Of a stretch of DNA of 64,000 nt, positions 37,465 through 46,755 are shown in pieces. The first letter of the stretch is position 1; each line of letters starts with the position of its first letter. The notes under the pieces are model-generated. The model saw nothing but the letters and a program-made list of their open reading frames with translations, did not search any database and had not been told where the DNA came from. The position numbers and the translations under genes were made by a program. The DNA comes from Acidobacteriaceae bacterium (lineage in GTDB: Bacteria; Acidobacteriota; Terriglobia; Terriglobales; Acidobacteriaceae). Location of the stretch: assembly GCA_903642265.1 (NCBI GenBank), contig CAHJWN010000007.1, positions 1 through 64,000 on the forward strand, in the 5' to 3' direction.

Positions 37465-38442
37465 ATGCGGAAGGTTTTCAGACCAGTTGCCGTCATCTGT
37501 TTCGGAGCACTTTCTTTACTGCCTGGCTGCCGCAAACAGGCTTCTAGAAACGGTCTCTTCCCCGTCACACTGCAGACGGATTGGTACCCGCAGCCGGAGC
37601 ACGGCGGCTTCTACGAAGCACTTTTGAAGGGATACTACAAGCAGGAAGGTCTCGATGTGACTATCGCCCCGGGTGGACCCATGATCGTTGGCGACCAGCA
37701 GGTGGCAAGCGGCGCAGCCACCTTTGCGATGGACTCTTCAGATCAGGTGCTGGTGTCTGTCTCGCATGGCTTACCGTTGATAGCAGTTGCAGCCACGCTG
37801 CAGCGTGACCCCCAGGGAGTCATGGTTCACAAGGATTCGCCGGTGAAGACATTTGCAGATCTCAACGGTCACGCTGTAGCTGTAAGGCCTGGCTCGATCT
37901 GGTTCCAGTATTTGGTGAAGAAGTACAAGCTCGACGATGTTCAAGAGATTCCTGCAACGTATAGCGTCGCCAACTTCCTTGCTGACCCAAACTATATCCA
38001 GCAGGCATTCGTGACCTCCGAGCCATACTTCGCGAAGAAGGGGGGTGCCGAGGTGCGAATGCTGCAGGTAAGCGAGACCGGCTACGTTCCGTATCGTGTC
38101 TACGTCACCTCATCGAGCTTTGTAAGAGAGCATCCGGACATCGTTGCGAAGTTCGTGCGCGCTTCAACAAAAGGGTGGCGCGACTACATTGCCGACCCGA
38201 GCCTTGCCGATGCCGAAATCAACAAGCTGAACCCTGCAATGAACGTCGACCAGATGAACTTCAGCGCGTTGACACTGAAAGATATGAAGTTCGAAACAGG
38301 TGATGGCCCAGATGGCGACCAGCTTGGACGTTTTACACCGGAGCGATGGGCAACGATGTATCAGCAGCTCATCGACCTGAAGGTGATTACCACACCCATC
38401 GACCCAAAGACTGCCTATACATTGAAATATCTGCCGCGATAG
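37465..38442 (+). CDS. ABC transporter substrate-binding lipoprotein (NMT1/THI5/SsuA-like)
   Basis: 325 residues. Lipoprotein signal ending in LLPGC, cysteine at residue 22 from the ATG at 37465. The mature protein starts TLQTDWYPQPEHGGFYEALLKGYYKQEGLDV, the THI5/NMT1-type opening with a tryptophan in the pocket, then GDQQVASGAATFAM. Relatives bind pyrimidines (HMP, formylaminopyrimidine), riboflavin or sulfonates. The partner ATPase and permease lie 4.5 kb downstream in the same operon. Confidence 0.9.
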   Translation: MRKVFRPVAVICFGALSLLPGCRKQASRNGLFPVTLQTDWYPQPEHGGFYEALLKGYYKQEGLDVTIAPGGPMIVGDQQVASGAATFAMDSSDQVLVSVSHGLPLIAVAATLQRDPQGVMVHKDSPVKTFADLNGHAVAVRPGSIWFQYLVKKYKLDDVQEIPATYSVANFLADPNYIQQAFVTSEPYFAKKGGAEVRMLQVSETGYVPYRVYVTSSSFVREHPDIVAKFVRASTKGWRDYIADPSLADAEINKLNPAMNVDQMNFSALTLKDMKFETGDGPDGDQLGRFTPERWATMYQQLIDLKVITTPIDPKTAYTLKYLPR

Positions 38443-38453
38443 CGAGGACGGAA

Positions 38454-38999
38454 TTGCCGAAAAAAAAATCAGATCCGCAGCGAGCAAAGGATAAGGCGTT
38501 CATGGCCGGGCTGGTTGCATTTACTGCTCAAAGCATGGACACCGAGACACCCGTGCCCTTTGGAGCGCTTATCGTCGAGACATCGACGGGCAAGCCGCTC
38601 ATGCAGGCGCTCAACGCTGTTGCGGCAGAGAACGACCCGAGCTCGCATGCGGAGTTGCGCACGGTTCGGCTTGCGACCAGGAAACTCAGGTCCCGTTCAC
38701 TGAAGGGCCATACGATGTACTCAACCTGCGAACCCTGTCCGATGTGCATGGCTAATGCACTTTGGGCCGGGTTAGATCGCGTGGTCTACGGCGCAACCAT
38801 CAAGGATGCCAACAGACACTGCAACCAGATACGCATTCCTGCAAAGGAAGTTGCCCGACGCAGTGACATGCCTTGTGAGATTGTCGGTAAAATCCTACGC
38901 AAGCAGTGCTACGCGCTCTTCACTCATCCCAATATGTTGAAGGTGTTTGCAAGCTGGAGTTCAAGCAATCGCAAGCTCGACAAAACAGGTACGGCATGA
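38454..38999 (+). CDS. Cytidine/guanine-deaminase-fold nucleobase deaminase
   Basis: 181 residues from TTG at 38454, which has GAGGA five bases before it; the longer open frame is discarded. Zinc-site motifs: SSHAELRTVR (His and catalytic Glu) and CEPCPMCMANALWAG (two Cys). This fold removes an amino group from a pyrimidine, purine or similar ring. It overlaps the FAD oxidoreductase by four bases (ATGA). Closest known class: guanine/cytosine-type deaminases; substrate unproven. Confidence 0.88.
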   Translation: MPKKKSDPQRAKDKAFMAGLVAFTAQSMDTETPVPFGALIVETSTGKPLMQALNAVAAENDPSSHAELRTVRLATRKLRSRSLKGHTMYSTCEPCPMCMANALWAGLDRVVYGATIKDANRHCNQIRIPAKEVARRSDMPCEIVGKILRKQCYALFTHPNMLKVFASWSSSNRKLDKTGTA

Positions 39000-40357
39000 C
39001 TGCAGCCGATATTGCCGCTCTTACTGAACGTATTGCTGATCCAGCACGCGTCATCACCAATCCCCAGATTGTGCAGCGCCTGTCCCATGACTTTTATTGG
39101 TATTCGCCTATTCTTAAGCAGCAGCTTGATGACAAAACGGCAGAGCTTGCGGTGCAGGTAGTCAATACGGAAGAGATAGTCCACGTACTTACCTATTGCA
39201 ATGCGCATGAAATTTCGGTGACTGTTCGCGGAGCAGGAACAGGGAACTACGGTCAGGCAGTTCCGCTGGCCGGTGGCGTTGTACTCGATATGGTCGCGAT
39301 GGACAAGATCGTCGAAATTACCAGCGACGGCGTTGCAATCTGCGAAGCGGGCGTTCGTCTTGGAGCGCTTGAAGTTGCAGCCCGCGAGTCTGGCTGGGAG
39401 CTGCGCTGCTATCCCAGCACAGTGGTCAAGGCCGCAGTGGGAGGCTTCCTGGGCGGCGGCTCGGGAGGCATTGGCTCCGTCGCACACGGCGGTCTGCGCG
39501 ACTTCGGGACCGTTCGCGCGATTGAGGTGGTCACTATGGAAGACCCACCTCGCATCGTTTTACATGAAGGGCAAGCAGTGCATGACGTGCTGCATGCCTG
39601 GGGAACGAACGGTATCATCACGAAGGTCTGGCTTGCACTCACGCCCGCAGTCGATTGGGCACAGTGTGTTGTCGCATTTGACACCTTTGAGGCAGCATTC
39701 ACGTTCAGCGAAGCTGTTGCCGTAAGCGATGCGTGGACGAAGCGGCTGGTCACGACCTTCGAATGGCCAATCCCATCGTGCTTTGCGCCAATTGCGCTGT
39801 ACACCCGGAAAGACAAAGCGCTCGTTTTCTTCATGATTGCGGCTCCGCAACTCGAGAGCTTGGCTGCTGCTGCCGTGAAGGCAGGCGGAGAGGTAACGCT
39901 GGCTGATGCATACACAGGATTGAAGACGGCGCCGCTGCTCTCTGACTACACGTGGAACCACACTACGCTCTGGGCCATCAAGCAGGACGGAGCGTTTACT
40001 TATCTTCAATGCGGCTTCGACCCGCAGAACGCACGAGCACAATTCGCAGCATTGAAGGCAAAATTTGGCAACGAGATACTCTTCCACATCGAATGGATGA
40101 AACGTGGCGATAACACCGTTGTTCCAGGTTCCATTCCCCTGGTGCGGTTTACGACAGAAGCACGCTTGAACGAGATGATCGACTTTTGCCGTTCGATCGG
40201 CGTAAGCGTAGCAAACCCGCACGTCAATAACGTTGAAGGCGGCGGTCGATATCGCGAAGATAACGTCCAGTTACTTACGAAGTACAAATATGACCCCAAG
40301 GGCCTCTTGAACCCGGGCAAGATGGTCACGTTTCAACGCATGGACGCTGCAGTCTGA
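38996..40357 (+). CDS. FAD-binding oxidoreductase (PCMH/VAO type)
   Basis: 453 residues from the ATG at 38996. The FAD domain reads EISVTVRGAGTGNYGQAVPL, then CYPSTVVKAAVGGFLGGGSGGIGSVAHGG and LRDFGTVRAIEVVTME; the C-terminus ends YDPKGLLNPGKM as in glycolate-oxidase-like enzymes. Asn replaces the His that binds FAD covalently in many relatives, so the flavin is probably not covalent. It may oxidise the imported compound and pass electrons to the operon's cytochrome, which is inferred. Confidence 0.9.
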   Translation: MTAADIAALTERIADPARVITNPQIVQRLSHDFYWYSPILKQQLDDKTAELAVQVVNTEEIVHVLTYCNAHEISVTVRGAGTGNYGQAVPLAGGVVLDMVAMDKIVEITSDGVAICEAGVRLGALEVAARESGWELRCYPSTVVKAAVGGFLGGGSGGIGSVAHGGLRDFGTVRAIEVVTMEDPPRIVLHEGQAVHDVLHAWGTNGIITKVWLALTPAVDWAQCVVAFDTFEAAFTFSEAVAVSDAWTKRLVTTFEWPIPSCFAPIALYTRKDKALVFFMIAAPQLESLAAAAVKAGGEVTLADAYTGLKTAPLLSDYTWNHTTLWAIKQDGAFTYLQCGFDPQNARAQFAALKAKFGNEILFHIEWMKRGDNTVVPGSIPLVRFTTEARLNEMIDFCRSIGVSVANPHVNNVEGGGRYREDNVQLLTKYKYDPKGLLNPGKMVTFQRMDAAV

Positions 40358-40384
40358 TCTAAGTTCTTCGTTCAAAGGAATGCA

Positions 40385-41173
40385 ATGCATACGTGGATCC
40401 CTGATGAGCGGCAGCTTGCTTATCTGAACTGGAAGCAAGTCGAAGCCCTGCACAAAGAAAAGACGCTGCTGGTCCTTCCGACCGCAGCAATTGAGCAGCA
40501 TGGACATCACTTGCCGTTGGCGACTGACACGCTTATCAACAACCTTTTGCTTGGCAGGGCTCTCGGCAAGCTTCCCAAAGATGCGCCGATATATGCTTTG
40601 CCGCCAATCTGCTATGGAAAGAGCAACGAACACACGGGCTTTCCAGGGACCATGTCAATCTCGGCAGCGACGTACATGGCTGTGGTCCGCGATATAGGCG
40701 CAAGTGTTGCAGCTTCAGGATTCAGGAAGCTGGTGCTTTACAACTCGCACGGCGGCAACAGCGCTTTAAACGATGTGATGGCGCGTGACCTTCGCGCGGA
40801 GTTCGGACTGCGTACCTTTCAGATGGGTGCTTCAGGCGGAGCAAAGTTCGAAGACATCGCCGCACAGGAGCGGGCATACGGCTTCCATGCCGGGGAGTAT
40901 GAAACATCGCTGCTGCTAGCCGCCATTCCTCAGTTCGTCGATACGTCGGCATATACGATCAACTACATTGCTGACGTCACCAGGCCGGAGGTCTTAAAGC
41001 CGGAGTTCGCCCCGGCAACATTTGCCTGGCTCACGCGAGACATAGCACCCAGCGGCGTCATGGGTGATCCAAATCCTTCAACTGCTGAGAAGGGCGAGCG
41101 CTGGATCGAAGAAGCCGCCACGTGCGCTGCAGCAGCACTTGTCGCCATGCTGGCCTACGAGAACCACTCTTAG
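40385..41173 (+). CDS. Creatininase-family amidohydrolase
   Basis: 262 residues. Metal ligands of the family are present: E and H in AIEQHGHHLPLATD, then LYNSHGGNSALND and the glutamate of HAGEYETS. The family opens lactam or cyclic amidine rings (creatinine) or removes formyl groups from ring compounds. Starts after TTCAAAGGAATGC, a good ribosome site, and ends one base before the next gene. Confidence 0.92.
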   Translation: MHTWIPDERQLAYLNWKQVEALHKEKTLLVLPTAAIEQHGHHLPLATDTLINNLLLGRALGKLPKDAPIYALPPICYGKSNEHTGFPGTMSISAATYMAVVRDIGASVAASGFRKLVLYNSHGGNSALNDVMARDLRAEFGLRTFQMGASGGAKFEDIAAQERAYGFHAGEYETSLLLAAIPQFVDTSAYTINYIADVTRPEVLKPEFAPATFAWLTRDIAPSGVMGDPNPSTAEKGERWIEEAATCAAAALVAMLAYENHS

Positions 41174-41174
41174 C

Positions 41175-42896
41175 ATGAGTGCGAGCGGCACGGTTGCGAG
41201 AACGATCGATTGCGGCGGCAGAGTCCTCCTGCGGCGCGGACTACGCTGCACAATGTCCGATGGCGTGGTCCTCGTTTCAGACCATTACGGTCCGGAGAGC
41301 GGTGGCAAGCTGCCCACTCTCTTGATGCGGCAACCCTATGGGAGCGACATAGCTTCTACGGTCGTCTACGCGCATCCTGCGTGGTTTGCGCGGCATGGCT
41401 ACAACGTCGTGATCCAGGATGTGCGTGGCCGCGGTCAATCCGAGGGCGAGTTCTATCCATTTCTGCATGAGGAGAAAGACGGCGCCGAGACGATCGCCTG
41501 GCTTCGTACCCTGCCTGAGTGCAACGGCAAGGTGGGCATGTATGGCTTCTCGTATCAAGGAATGACGCAGCTTCTTGCCGCCGTTTCCAGACCTGAAGGC
41601 CTGATGTGCATTGCGCCAGCGATGGCAGCACATGATCTTTATCGGGGTTGGTTCTACAACAATGGCGCGCTGCGACTTGCCTCATCGCTCGGTTGGGGTT
41701 TGCAGATGTTGAAAGAAGACGCACGCCGGTGCGGGCTGGGTCAGGCGAGCCATTTGTTAGAGCGGGCGTGGGCTGATTTGCCGGCGCAGTTTCTACAAAC
41801 ACCGTACGGTGCACATCCAGCAATAAAGTCCCAGGGCTTGCCCTCCTACGTCACGGACTGGCTCGAGCATGATGCTCCGGAAGAGTTCTGGTCGCGGATG
41901 GATTTGAGTGAGCGCGTCTCAGACATTAACATCCCTGCATTGCACGTCTCTGGCTGGTTTGACACCTACGTGAAAGGCACGATCGACGGCTTTCGCGCGC
42001 TAACGGCGAAGGCAGGTTCGGAGTTTGCGCGAGCGAATCAATATCTTGTGGCAGGTCCATGGGTGCATATTCCCTGGGGATCGCGGATAGGCGCGAAAGA
42101 TTTTGGCCCTGCTGCAGAGCTCGACACGGACGCCCTGCTGCTCCGGTGGTTCAATCACTGGCTGAAAGACTCTGCAGAATTTGCACACGAGCCAAGAGTG
42201 CAGCACTTTGCAATGAACGCAAATAAGTGGTGCGCAGCGGAGACGTGGCCTGAAGCGGGCACAGTCAATCTTTTCCTGCACAGTGCAGGCAGAGCCAACT
42301 CTTCGAGGGGTGATGGTCTTCTGTCCGCAACTGCTGCCAGCGACAACCAGCCCGCGGACATCTTTGTCGTCGATCCCGAGGTCCCGGTCGTCGCCCCTGG
42401 AGGCATCAGTTCAGCAAGCGGCTGCTTCAATCAGGCGGTGATGGAACAAGGAAACAATCTGCTGGTATACACGGGCCCTGTGATTGAGCATTCGCTGCAT
42501 GTCTTTGGTGCTCCGCTAGTAAGCCTGTGGGTAGCCACTTCGACGTTTTATGCCGATTTAGTTGTGAAGCTGGTGTGTGTGCGGGGCAATGGGGATGCGG
42601 ACTTCGTGACGATTGGGATTGCACGAAGCTCGTTTCTTTTTGCTGGGAATTACGTTGCCGATTCGACACGACAGTGGACGTTTGAGATGGAGCCAACTTC
42701 CTGGGTGTTCGCCAGGGGCGAGCGTGTGCGAATAGAGATTGCGGGTGGCAGCTTCCCGCTATTTGACAAGAATCCGGGAACAGCCGTAAAGCCACGTGAG
42801 GCGAGTTCGTGGAACTGGACTCGGTCGACGCACCTCGTCTATCACGATTTGGAACGACCTTCAGTGATTCACCTTCCGGTTGCTGCGCTAGACTGA
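41175..42896 (+). CDS. CocE/NonD family hydrolase
   Basis: 573 residues from the ATG at 41175. X-Pro-dipeptidyl/cocaine-esterase-like: DVRGRGQSEG, nucleophile S126 in YGFSYQGM, acid/base region VSGWFDTYVKGT, AGPWVHIPWG, and a C-terminal beta domain (about 340-570). There is no signal peptide, so it is cytoplasmic. It cleaves ester or amide bonds of unknown substrates. Spaced one base from the creatininase gene. Confidence 0.9.
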   Translation: MSASGTVARTIDCGGRVLLRRGLRCTMSDGVVLVSDHYGPESGGKLPTLLMRQPYGSDIASTVVYAHPAWFARHGYNVVIQDVRGRGQSEGEFYPFLHEEKDGAETIAWLRTLPECNGKVGMYGFSYQGMTQLLAAVSRPEGLMCIAPAMAAHDLYRGWFYNNGALRLASSLGWGLQMLKEDARRCGLGQASHLLERAWADLPAQFLQTPYGAHPAIKSQGLPSYVTDWLEHDAPEEFWSRMDLSERVSDINIPALHVSGWFDTYVKGTIDGFRALTAKAGSEFARANQYLVAGPWVHIPWGSRIGAKDFGPAAELDTDALLLRWFNHWLKDSAEFAHEPRVQHFAMNANKWCAAETWPEAGTVNLFLHSAGRANSSRGDGLLSATAASDNQPADIFVVDPEVPVVAPGGISSASGCFNQAVMEQGNNLLVYTGPVIEHSLHVFGAPLVSLWVATSTFYADLVVKLVCVRGNGDADFVTIGIARSSFLFAGNYVADSTRQWTFEMEPTSWVFARGERVRIEIAGGSFPLFDKNPGTAVKPREASSWNWTRSTHLVYHDLERPSVIHLPVAALD

Positions 42897-42974
42897 AATC
42901 CTTGACCTTCCACTAAGACGCACGCTATAGCACCCTGCAAACTCGATCAGTAGCTCCCGCAAAAGACGCAATCT

Positions 42975-43775
42975 ATGGCCAACGAGGGTGTGACGCAACC
43001 CGTGACAAGAACCGTTACAGAACCCGCAATTGCTCTCAGGGCTGCGACGAAGCGCTATGGTACTGGCCCGGCAGTTCTTGAAGCGGTTGATCTGAGCGTA
43101 GGGAAACGTGAGTTCGTTAGCATTATCGGACCTTCCGGGTGCGGCAAATCGACACTGCTGAAGCTGGTTGCCGGGCTCAGTCCGCTAAGCGCAGGGACAA
43201 TCGCGATTGATGGCATGACCCCGTCGAACGCCCGCGAGATCGTGTCGTTCATCTTTCAGGATGCTACGCTGCTGCCCTGGCGAACAGTGCGTGAAAACAT
43301 TGTCCTTGGCCTTGAACTCGAAGGCATGGCCAAGGCGCGCCGCCACGAGAAGGTCGACAGGGTTCTCTCCCTTGTAGGGCTTGACAATGTCGCGGATTCC
43401 TTTCCAAGGCAGCTCTCCGGCGGGATGAAGATGCGTGTCTCGATTGCGCGTGCGCTTGCGACACGGCCCCAGGTCCTGTTGCTCGACGAGCCGTTTGCAG
43501 CACTGGATGAGATGACCCGCGACCGCCTGAATGAAGACCTGCTGCGGCTGCGCGACGAGCATCAATGGACCGCTCTGTTTGTAACGCACTCCGTCGCAGA
43601 AGCAGTCTTTCTCTCAACCAGGATCATCGTCTTGGCTCCGCACCCTGGACGCCTGGCTCGAGACATCCCGATAGATCTTCCTTTCCCGCGCACCGAGGCA
43701 ACGCGAAGCACAGCGGCATTTGAGCAAAGTGTCATCGATGTCTCACGGGCTCTGCGGGGGGTGAGTCTTCAATGA
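42975..43775 (+). CDS. ABC transporter ATP-binding protein (NitT/TauT/SsuB-like)
   Basis: 266 residues. Walker A GPSGCGKST, Q-loop FIFQDATLLPW, signature LSGGMKMRVSIARAL, Walker B LLLDEPFAALD and H-loop VTHSVAEAV. It overlaps the permease gene by four bases and pairs with the lipoprotein encoded upstream to import a small solute. Confidence 0.94.
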   Translation: MANEGVTQPVTRTVTEPAIALRAATKRYGTGPAVLEAVDLSVGKREFVSIIGPSGCGKSTLLKLVAGLSPLSAGTIAIDGMTPSNAREIVSFIFQDATLLPWRTVRENIVLGLELEGMAKARRHEKVDRVLSLVGLDNVADSFPRQLSGGMKMRVSIARALATRPQVLLLDEPFAALDEMTRDRLNEDLLRLRDEHQWTALFVTHSVAEAVFLSTRIIVLAPHPGRLARDIPIDLPFPRTEATRSTAAFEQSVIDVSRALRGVSLQ

Positions 43776-44566
43776 AGACGCTCATCATCAATATCGCTAG
43801 CGCCCTCGCAATCTTCTGCGGATTGCTGATGACATGGCAGGCAATCATCTGGTTGTTCAGCATCCAGCCCTATCTTTTACCTACGCCTGTGCGAGTGGCC
43901 CGCGCGGTGGTAGCTAATTTTCCGTCCCTCATCACTTCTCTGGCGATCACGACAGCTTCAGCCGCCGGCGGCCTGCTCTCTGCTCTGGTCGTCGGGATCG
44001 TGGTGGCGCTGCTCTTCGCACAGTCTCCATGGTCGCGCCGCATGTTCTACCCATACACCGTGCTCTTGCAGACCGTGCCCATCGTCGCGGTGGCACCCCT
44101 TATCCTGCTATGGGTGGGAACCGGGATCGGCTCTGTGATGCTGGTCGCGTTCATCATTTGCCTTGCACCGATCATTGCAAACACCACGCAGGGATTGGTC
44201 AGCGTGGACCGCAATCTTGTAGATCTTTTCCTCATGCACAACGCTTCGCGATCACAGGTGCTTCTGAAATTGAGACTTCCTCACGCGCTGCCATCGATCT
44301 TCACTGGCGTACGAATCTCTGCAGGAATCGCAGTGATTGGAGCGATTACTGGAGAACTCTTTGGTGGCGGCACCATCCGCGTAGGCGTAGGCGGAATTGG
44401 CTATGCCATCCAGTATGCGAACTCGCAATTACAAACCGACTATCTGTTCGCATTGGTGCTCGCGGCGTCGGCTCTAGGATTTTTCTTTTTCTTTATAACG
44501 ATGTTTCTGGAATGGTATTTCCTGCACCAGTGGCATGAGTCAGCACGAAGCGGGGAGGCGGAGTAG
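43772..44566 (+). CDS. ABC transporter permease (NitT/TauT/SsuC-like)
   Basis: 264 residues, about six membrane helices, with the ATPase-contact EAA-like loop near LVDLFLMHNASRSQVLLKLRLPHALPS (residues about 150-176, written here in part). The following gene starts two bases after its stop. Confidence 0.93.
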   Translation: MKTLIINIASALAIFCGLLMTWQAIIWLFSIQPYLLPTPVRVARAVVANFPSLITSLAITTASAAGGLLSALVVGIVVALLFAQSPWSRRMFYPYTVLLQTVPIVAVAPLILLWVGTGIGSVMLVAFIICLAPIIANTTQGLVSVDRNLVDLFLMHNASRSQVLLKLRLPHALPSIFTGVRISAGIAVIGAITGELFGGGTIRVGVGGIGYAIQYANSQLQTDYLFALVLAASALGFFFFFITMFLEWYFLHQWHESARSGEAE

Positions 44567-44568
44567 CT

Positions 44569-45390
44569 ATGTTGCGTTTAGAGACACAGAGAGGCTGGTG
44601 GCTTGTGACGCACCCAGACCATGCCCGCTTGGCTGGCACAATTGCGGCACATTGGGGCAATGATCTGTTCGCTGCCCCAGAACCGCGTGCGCATGTCTTG
44701 CTCGGTATCAATGTTCATGACGATGGCTGGGCCGTTCGTGATGCGAGTCCTTCCATTACAAAGCAAGGCAAGCCAGCTGCTTTCTCCGTGGAGTTGGTAG
44801 GCAGGTATTCGGCTTTTGAAGAGATCGACCTTGAGGACTATCTAAACGTTCGCGAACGCGCAGTTGCGGAGATTGCCGCTGAGGATGCGTATGCAGCCCT
44901 GCTGGTCTCCAAGCACACCTATAATCTGCTCACTGCGAGAGCCGATCGCTCGACAATTGAACCAGACCAGCTTCCGTCACTTGATAACTTTCTCGAGCGA
45001 CAGTTGCAGCTGCAGGCACGCTTGTTCGCCGCCATCCGAACCGCGCCCTCATTTTCGCAGCAAGACGTCACGGACGAGAAGATCGATGAGAACTTTCGAT
45101 TGCTGCAGGCGACAGACAACATGTCGCTATTAGCCTGTGTGGACTACAGTGCGCCCGCCTCGCTGCTGCATCCCTTGAAGCTGCGGAATGGTGCAACATC
45201 CGAGGTAAAGGTCACGCCACTCGGACAGAGGTCTTTCAAGCTTGAGCCATATCCGCTGTCTCAGGATCAAGTAGAAATCGATTTTTCGGCTCGGCATGTG
45301 GCCGCAAAGTCATTCGGATCGACCACTGAATTCAGACAGGCGTTCCATGCTGCTCCAATTGAAACCCTCACTCTCACGCTCTCAACCTGA
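44569..45390 (+). CDS. DUF3891 protein, possible HD-like metal hydrolase
   Basis: 273 residues; I recognise the DUF3891 layout. Histidines and acids are spaced as in HD-superfamily enzymes: H18 in PDHARLAG, H50-D51 in NVHDDGW, H116 in SKHTYNLL and a late D in QATDNMSLLAC. The HD link is my inference. No signal or membrane segment. It starts two bases after the permease stop, so it belongs to the same transcript. Confidence 0.82.
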   Translation: MLRLETQRGWWLVTHPDHARLAGTIAAHWGNDLFAAPEPRAHVLLGINVHDDGWAVRDASPSITKQGKPAAFSVELVGRYSAFEEIDLEDYLNVRERAVAEIAAEDAYAALLVSKHTYNLLTARADRSTIEPDQLPSLDNFLERQLQLQARLFAAIRTAPSFSQQDVTDEKIDENFRLLQATDNMSLLACVDYSAPASLLHPLKLRNGATSEVKVTPLGQRSFKLEPYPLSQDQVEIDFSARHVAAKSFGSTTEFRQAFHAAPIETLTLTLST

Positions 45391-45417
45391 GTTTCGAGTA
45401 GGCTGAAGCTTGGTCTA

Positions 45418-46302
45418 ATGGGCCCAGGAGCGTTGCACGTGGTAAAGATTGTGGAGTGTCCGCGCCTTGCTTGGCAAGGCCTGGCGAAGCCGATGCCAGC
45501 GGAGATCAAGGCAGATTACCTACGCACACTAGTCGCAGCAGGGTTCAAGCAGATCGACGCTGTAAGCTTTGTAGGCCGATCGATCATGCCGCAGATGGCA
45601 GATTCTGAGTTGGTGCTTGAGTACCTCGACCCACCCGACGACGTCGAGATCATCGGCTTGGTGTGGGATGTCAAGGGTGCCGAACGTGCAATCAAGTGCG
45701 GCTCTGTTCAAACACTCGCGTTCCAGTACGCGTTGTCGCCCAGGTTCCTCGAGAAAGATTTTGATCACACCCTGGAAGAGTCGCTGGACATGCTCGAAGA
45801 GGTGGGTACCCTGGCGTACAAAGCGGGCTTGGACGTGGTTACCTACATAGCCACAGCGTTCGGAAATCCATTCGGCGATCCGTGGGACATCGAAGAGGTA
45901 GTCAACGCGGTCGACCTCTTGGTTGAAAGCGGAGTCCGCAACATTGTGCTGACGGACTCCCTTGGTCAGGCATCTCCAAAGCTGATCGCTGACGTCTTTG
46001 CCGACGTAAGCGCAGTGCACGATGAACTGGAAATAGGCTTGCACCTTCGATCTGAACCGAGCGCCTCTGATGCGAAGGTGAGGGCTGCATATGAAGCTGG
46101 ATGCAGGCGCTTTCACTCCGTGCTCGGGGGGTTTGGCGTTGAGGCAGTCGGCGAGGCAGGCATGGTCCCAAATCTAGCGACTGAAGCTCTCATTGCGACG
46201 CTAAGTGGGCTTGGAGCCGAGCTCGAGCCGATGCGACCCGTTGAGGAAATTGCCAGAGCGGCATCGGAGATCGCCCGCAAGTATGGAGCGAGAATCCAGT
46301 GA
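45418..46302 (+). CDS. HMG-CoA-lyase-like enzyme (DRE-TIM metallolyase)
   Basis: 294 residues, TIM barrel of the HMGL-like group: VKIVECPRLAWQGL, TDSLGQASPKLIAD, GLHLRSEPSAS (metal-type His) and GCRRFHSVLGGFGV. The usual DP/GG ligands are partly altered. Relatives cleave hydroxymethylglutaryl-CoA or similar hydroxyacyl-CoA compounds. It overlaps the thioesterase gene by four bases, so a CoA thioester is the likely substrate class. Confidence 0.85.
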   Translation: MGPGALHVVKIVECPRLAWQGLAKPMPAEIKADYLRTLVAAGFKQIDAVSFVGRSIMPQMADSELVLEYLDPPDDVEIIGLVWDVKGAERAIKCGSVQTLAFQYALSPRFLEKDFDHTLEESLDMLEEVGTLAYKAGLDVVTYIATAFGNPFGDPWDIEEVVNAVDLLVESGVRNIVLTDSLGQASPKLIADVFADVSAVHDELEIGLHLRSEPSASDAKVRAAYEAGCRRFHSVLGGFGVEAVGEAGMVPNLATEALIATLSGLGAELEPMRPVEEIARAASEIARKYGARIQ

Positions 46303-46739
46303 TTCCCGGCATGCTGAAGGACGGAATAAAACACTTTGGCGAAGCAGCTGTGAGGGTCCGCTACCAGGAGACCGATCAGATGGGTGTTGTTTACCACGCC
46401 AACTACCTGGTTTGGTTTGAGGTCGGTCGCGTCGAGCTCATGCGACAGATGGGTCTGTCTTATAAAGACATGGAGCGCGAGGAACAGTGCGGCATCGCGG
46501 TCGTCGAGGCAAGTGCCCGCTACCGTGCCCCCGCTAAGTACGACGATGAATTGATCGTCAGGACGTGGCTTACGGCTGTGCGCGGACCGGTCATCAAGTT
46601 TGCATACGCAATTGTGCGCGTGGCCGACCAGGTGGTATTGTGCGAGGGACATACGGTGCATGTTGCAGTCAACGCCGAGATGAAGAAATGCTCCTTGCCG
46701 AGGAGATACGCGGAACGTTTCGCCGAGTACCTTACTTAG
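46299..46739 (+). CDS. Hotdog-fold acyl-CoA thioesterase (YbgC/4-hydroxybenzoyl-CoA thioesterase type)
   Basis: 146 residues. Motif YQETDQMGVVYHANYLVWFEVGR, with the catalytic Asp, followed by GIAVVEASARY. GTG start within the GTGA overlap; an ATG at 46311 is the alternative. It releases free acids from CoA thioesters in the cytoplasm. Follows the lyase directly. Confidence 0.9.
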   Translation: MIPGMLKDGIKHFGEAAVRVRYQETDQMGVVYHANYLVWFEVGRVELMRQMGLSYKDMEREEQCGIAVVEASARYRAPAKYDDELIVRTWLTAVRGPVIKFAYAIVRVADQVVLCEGHTVHVAVNAEMKKCSLPRRYAERFAEYLT

Positions 46740-46755
46740 TCGTAAAAGGAGAATT

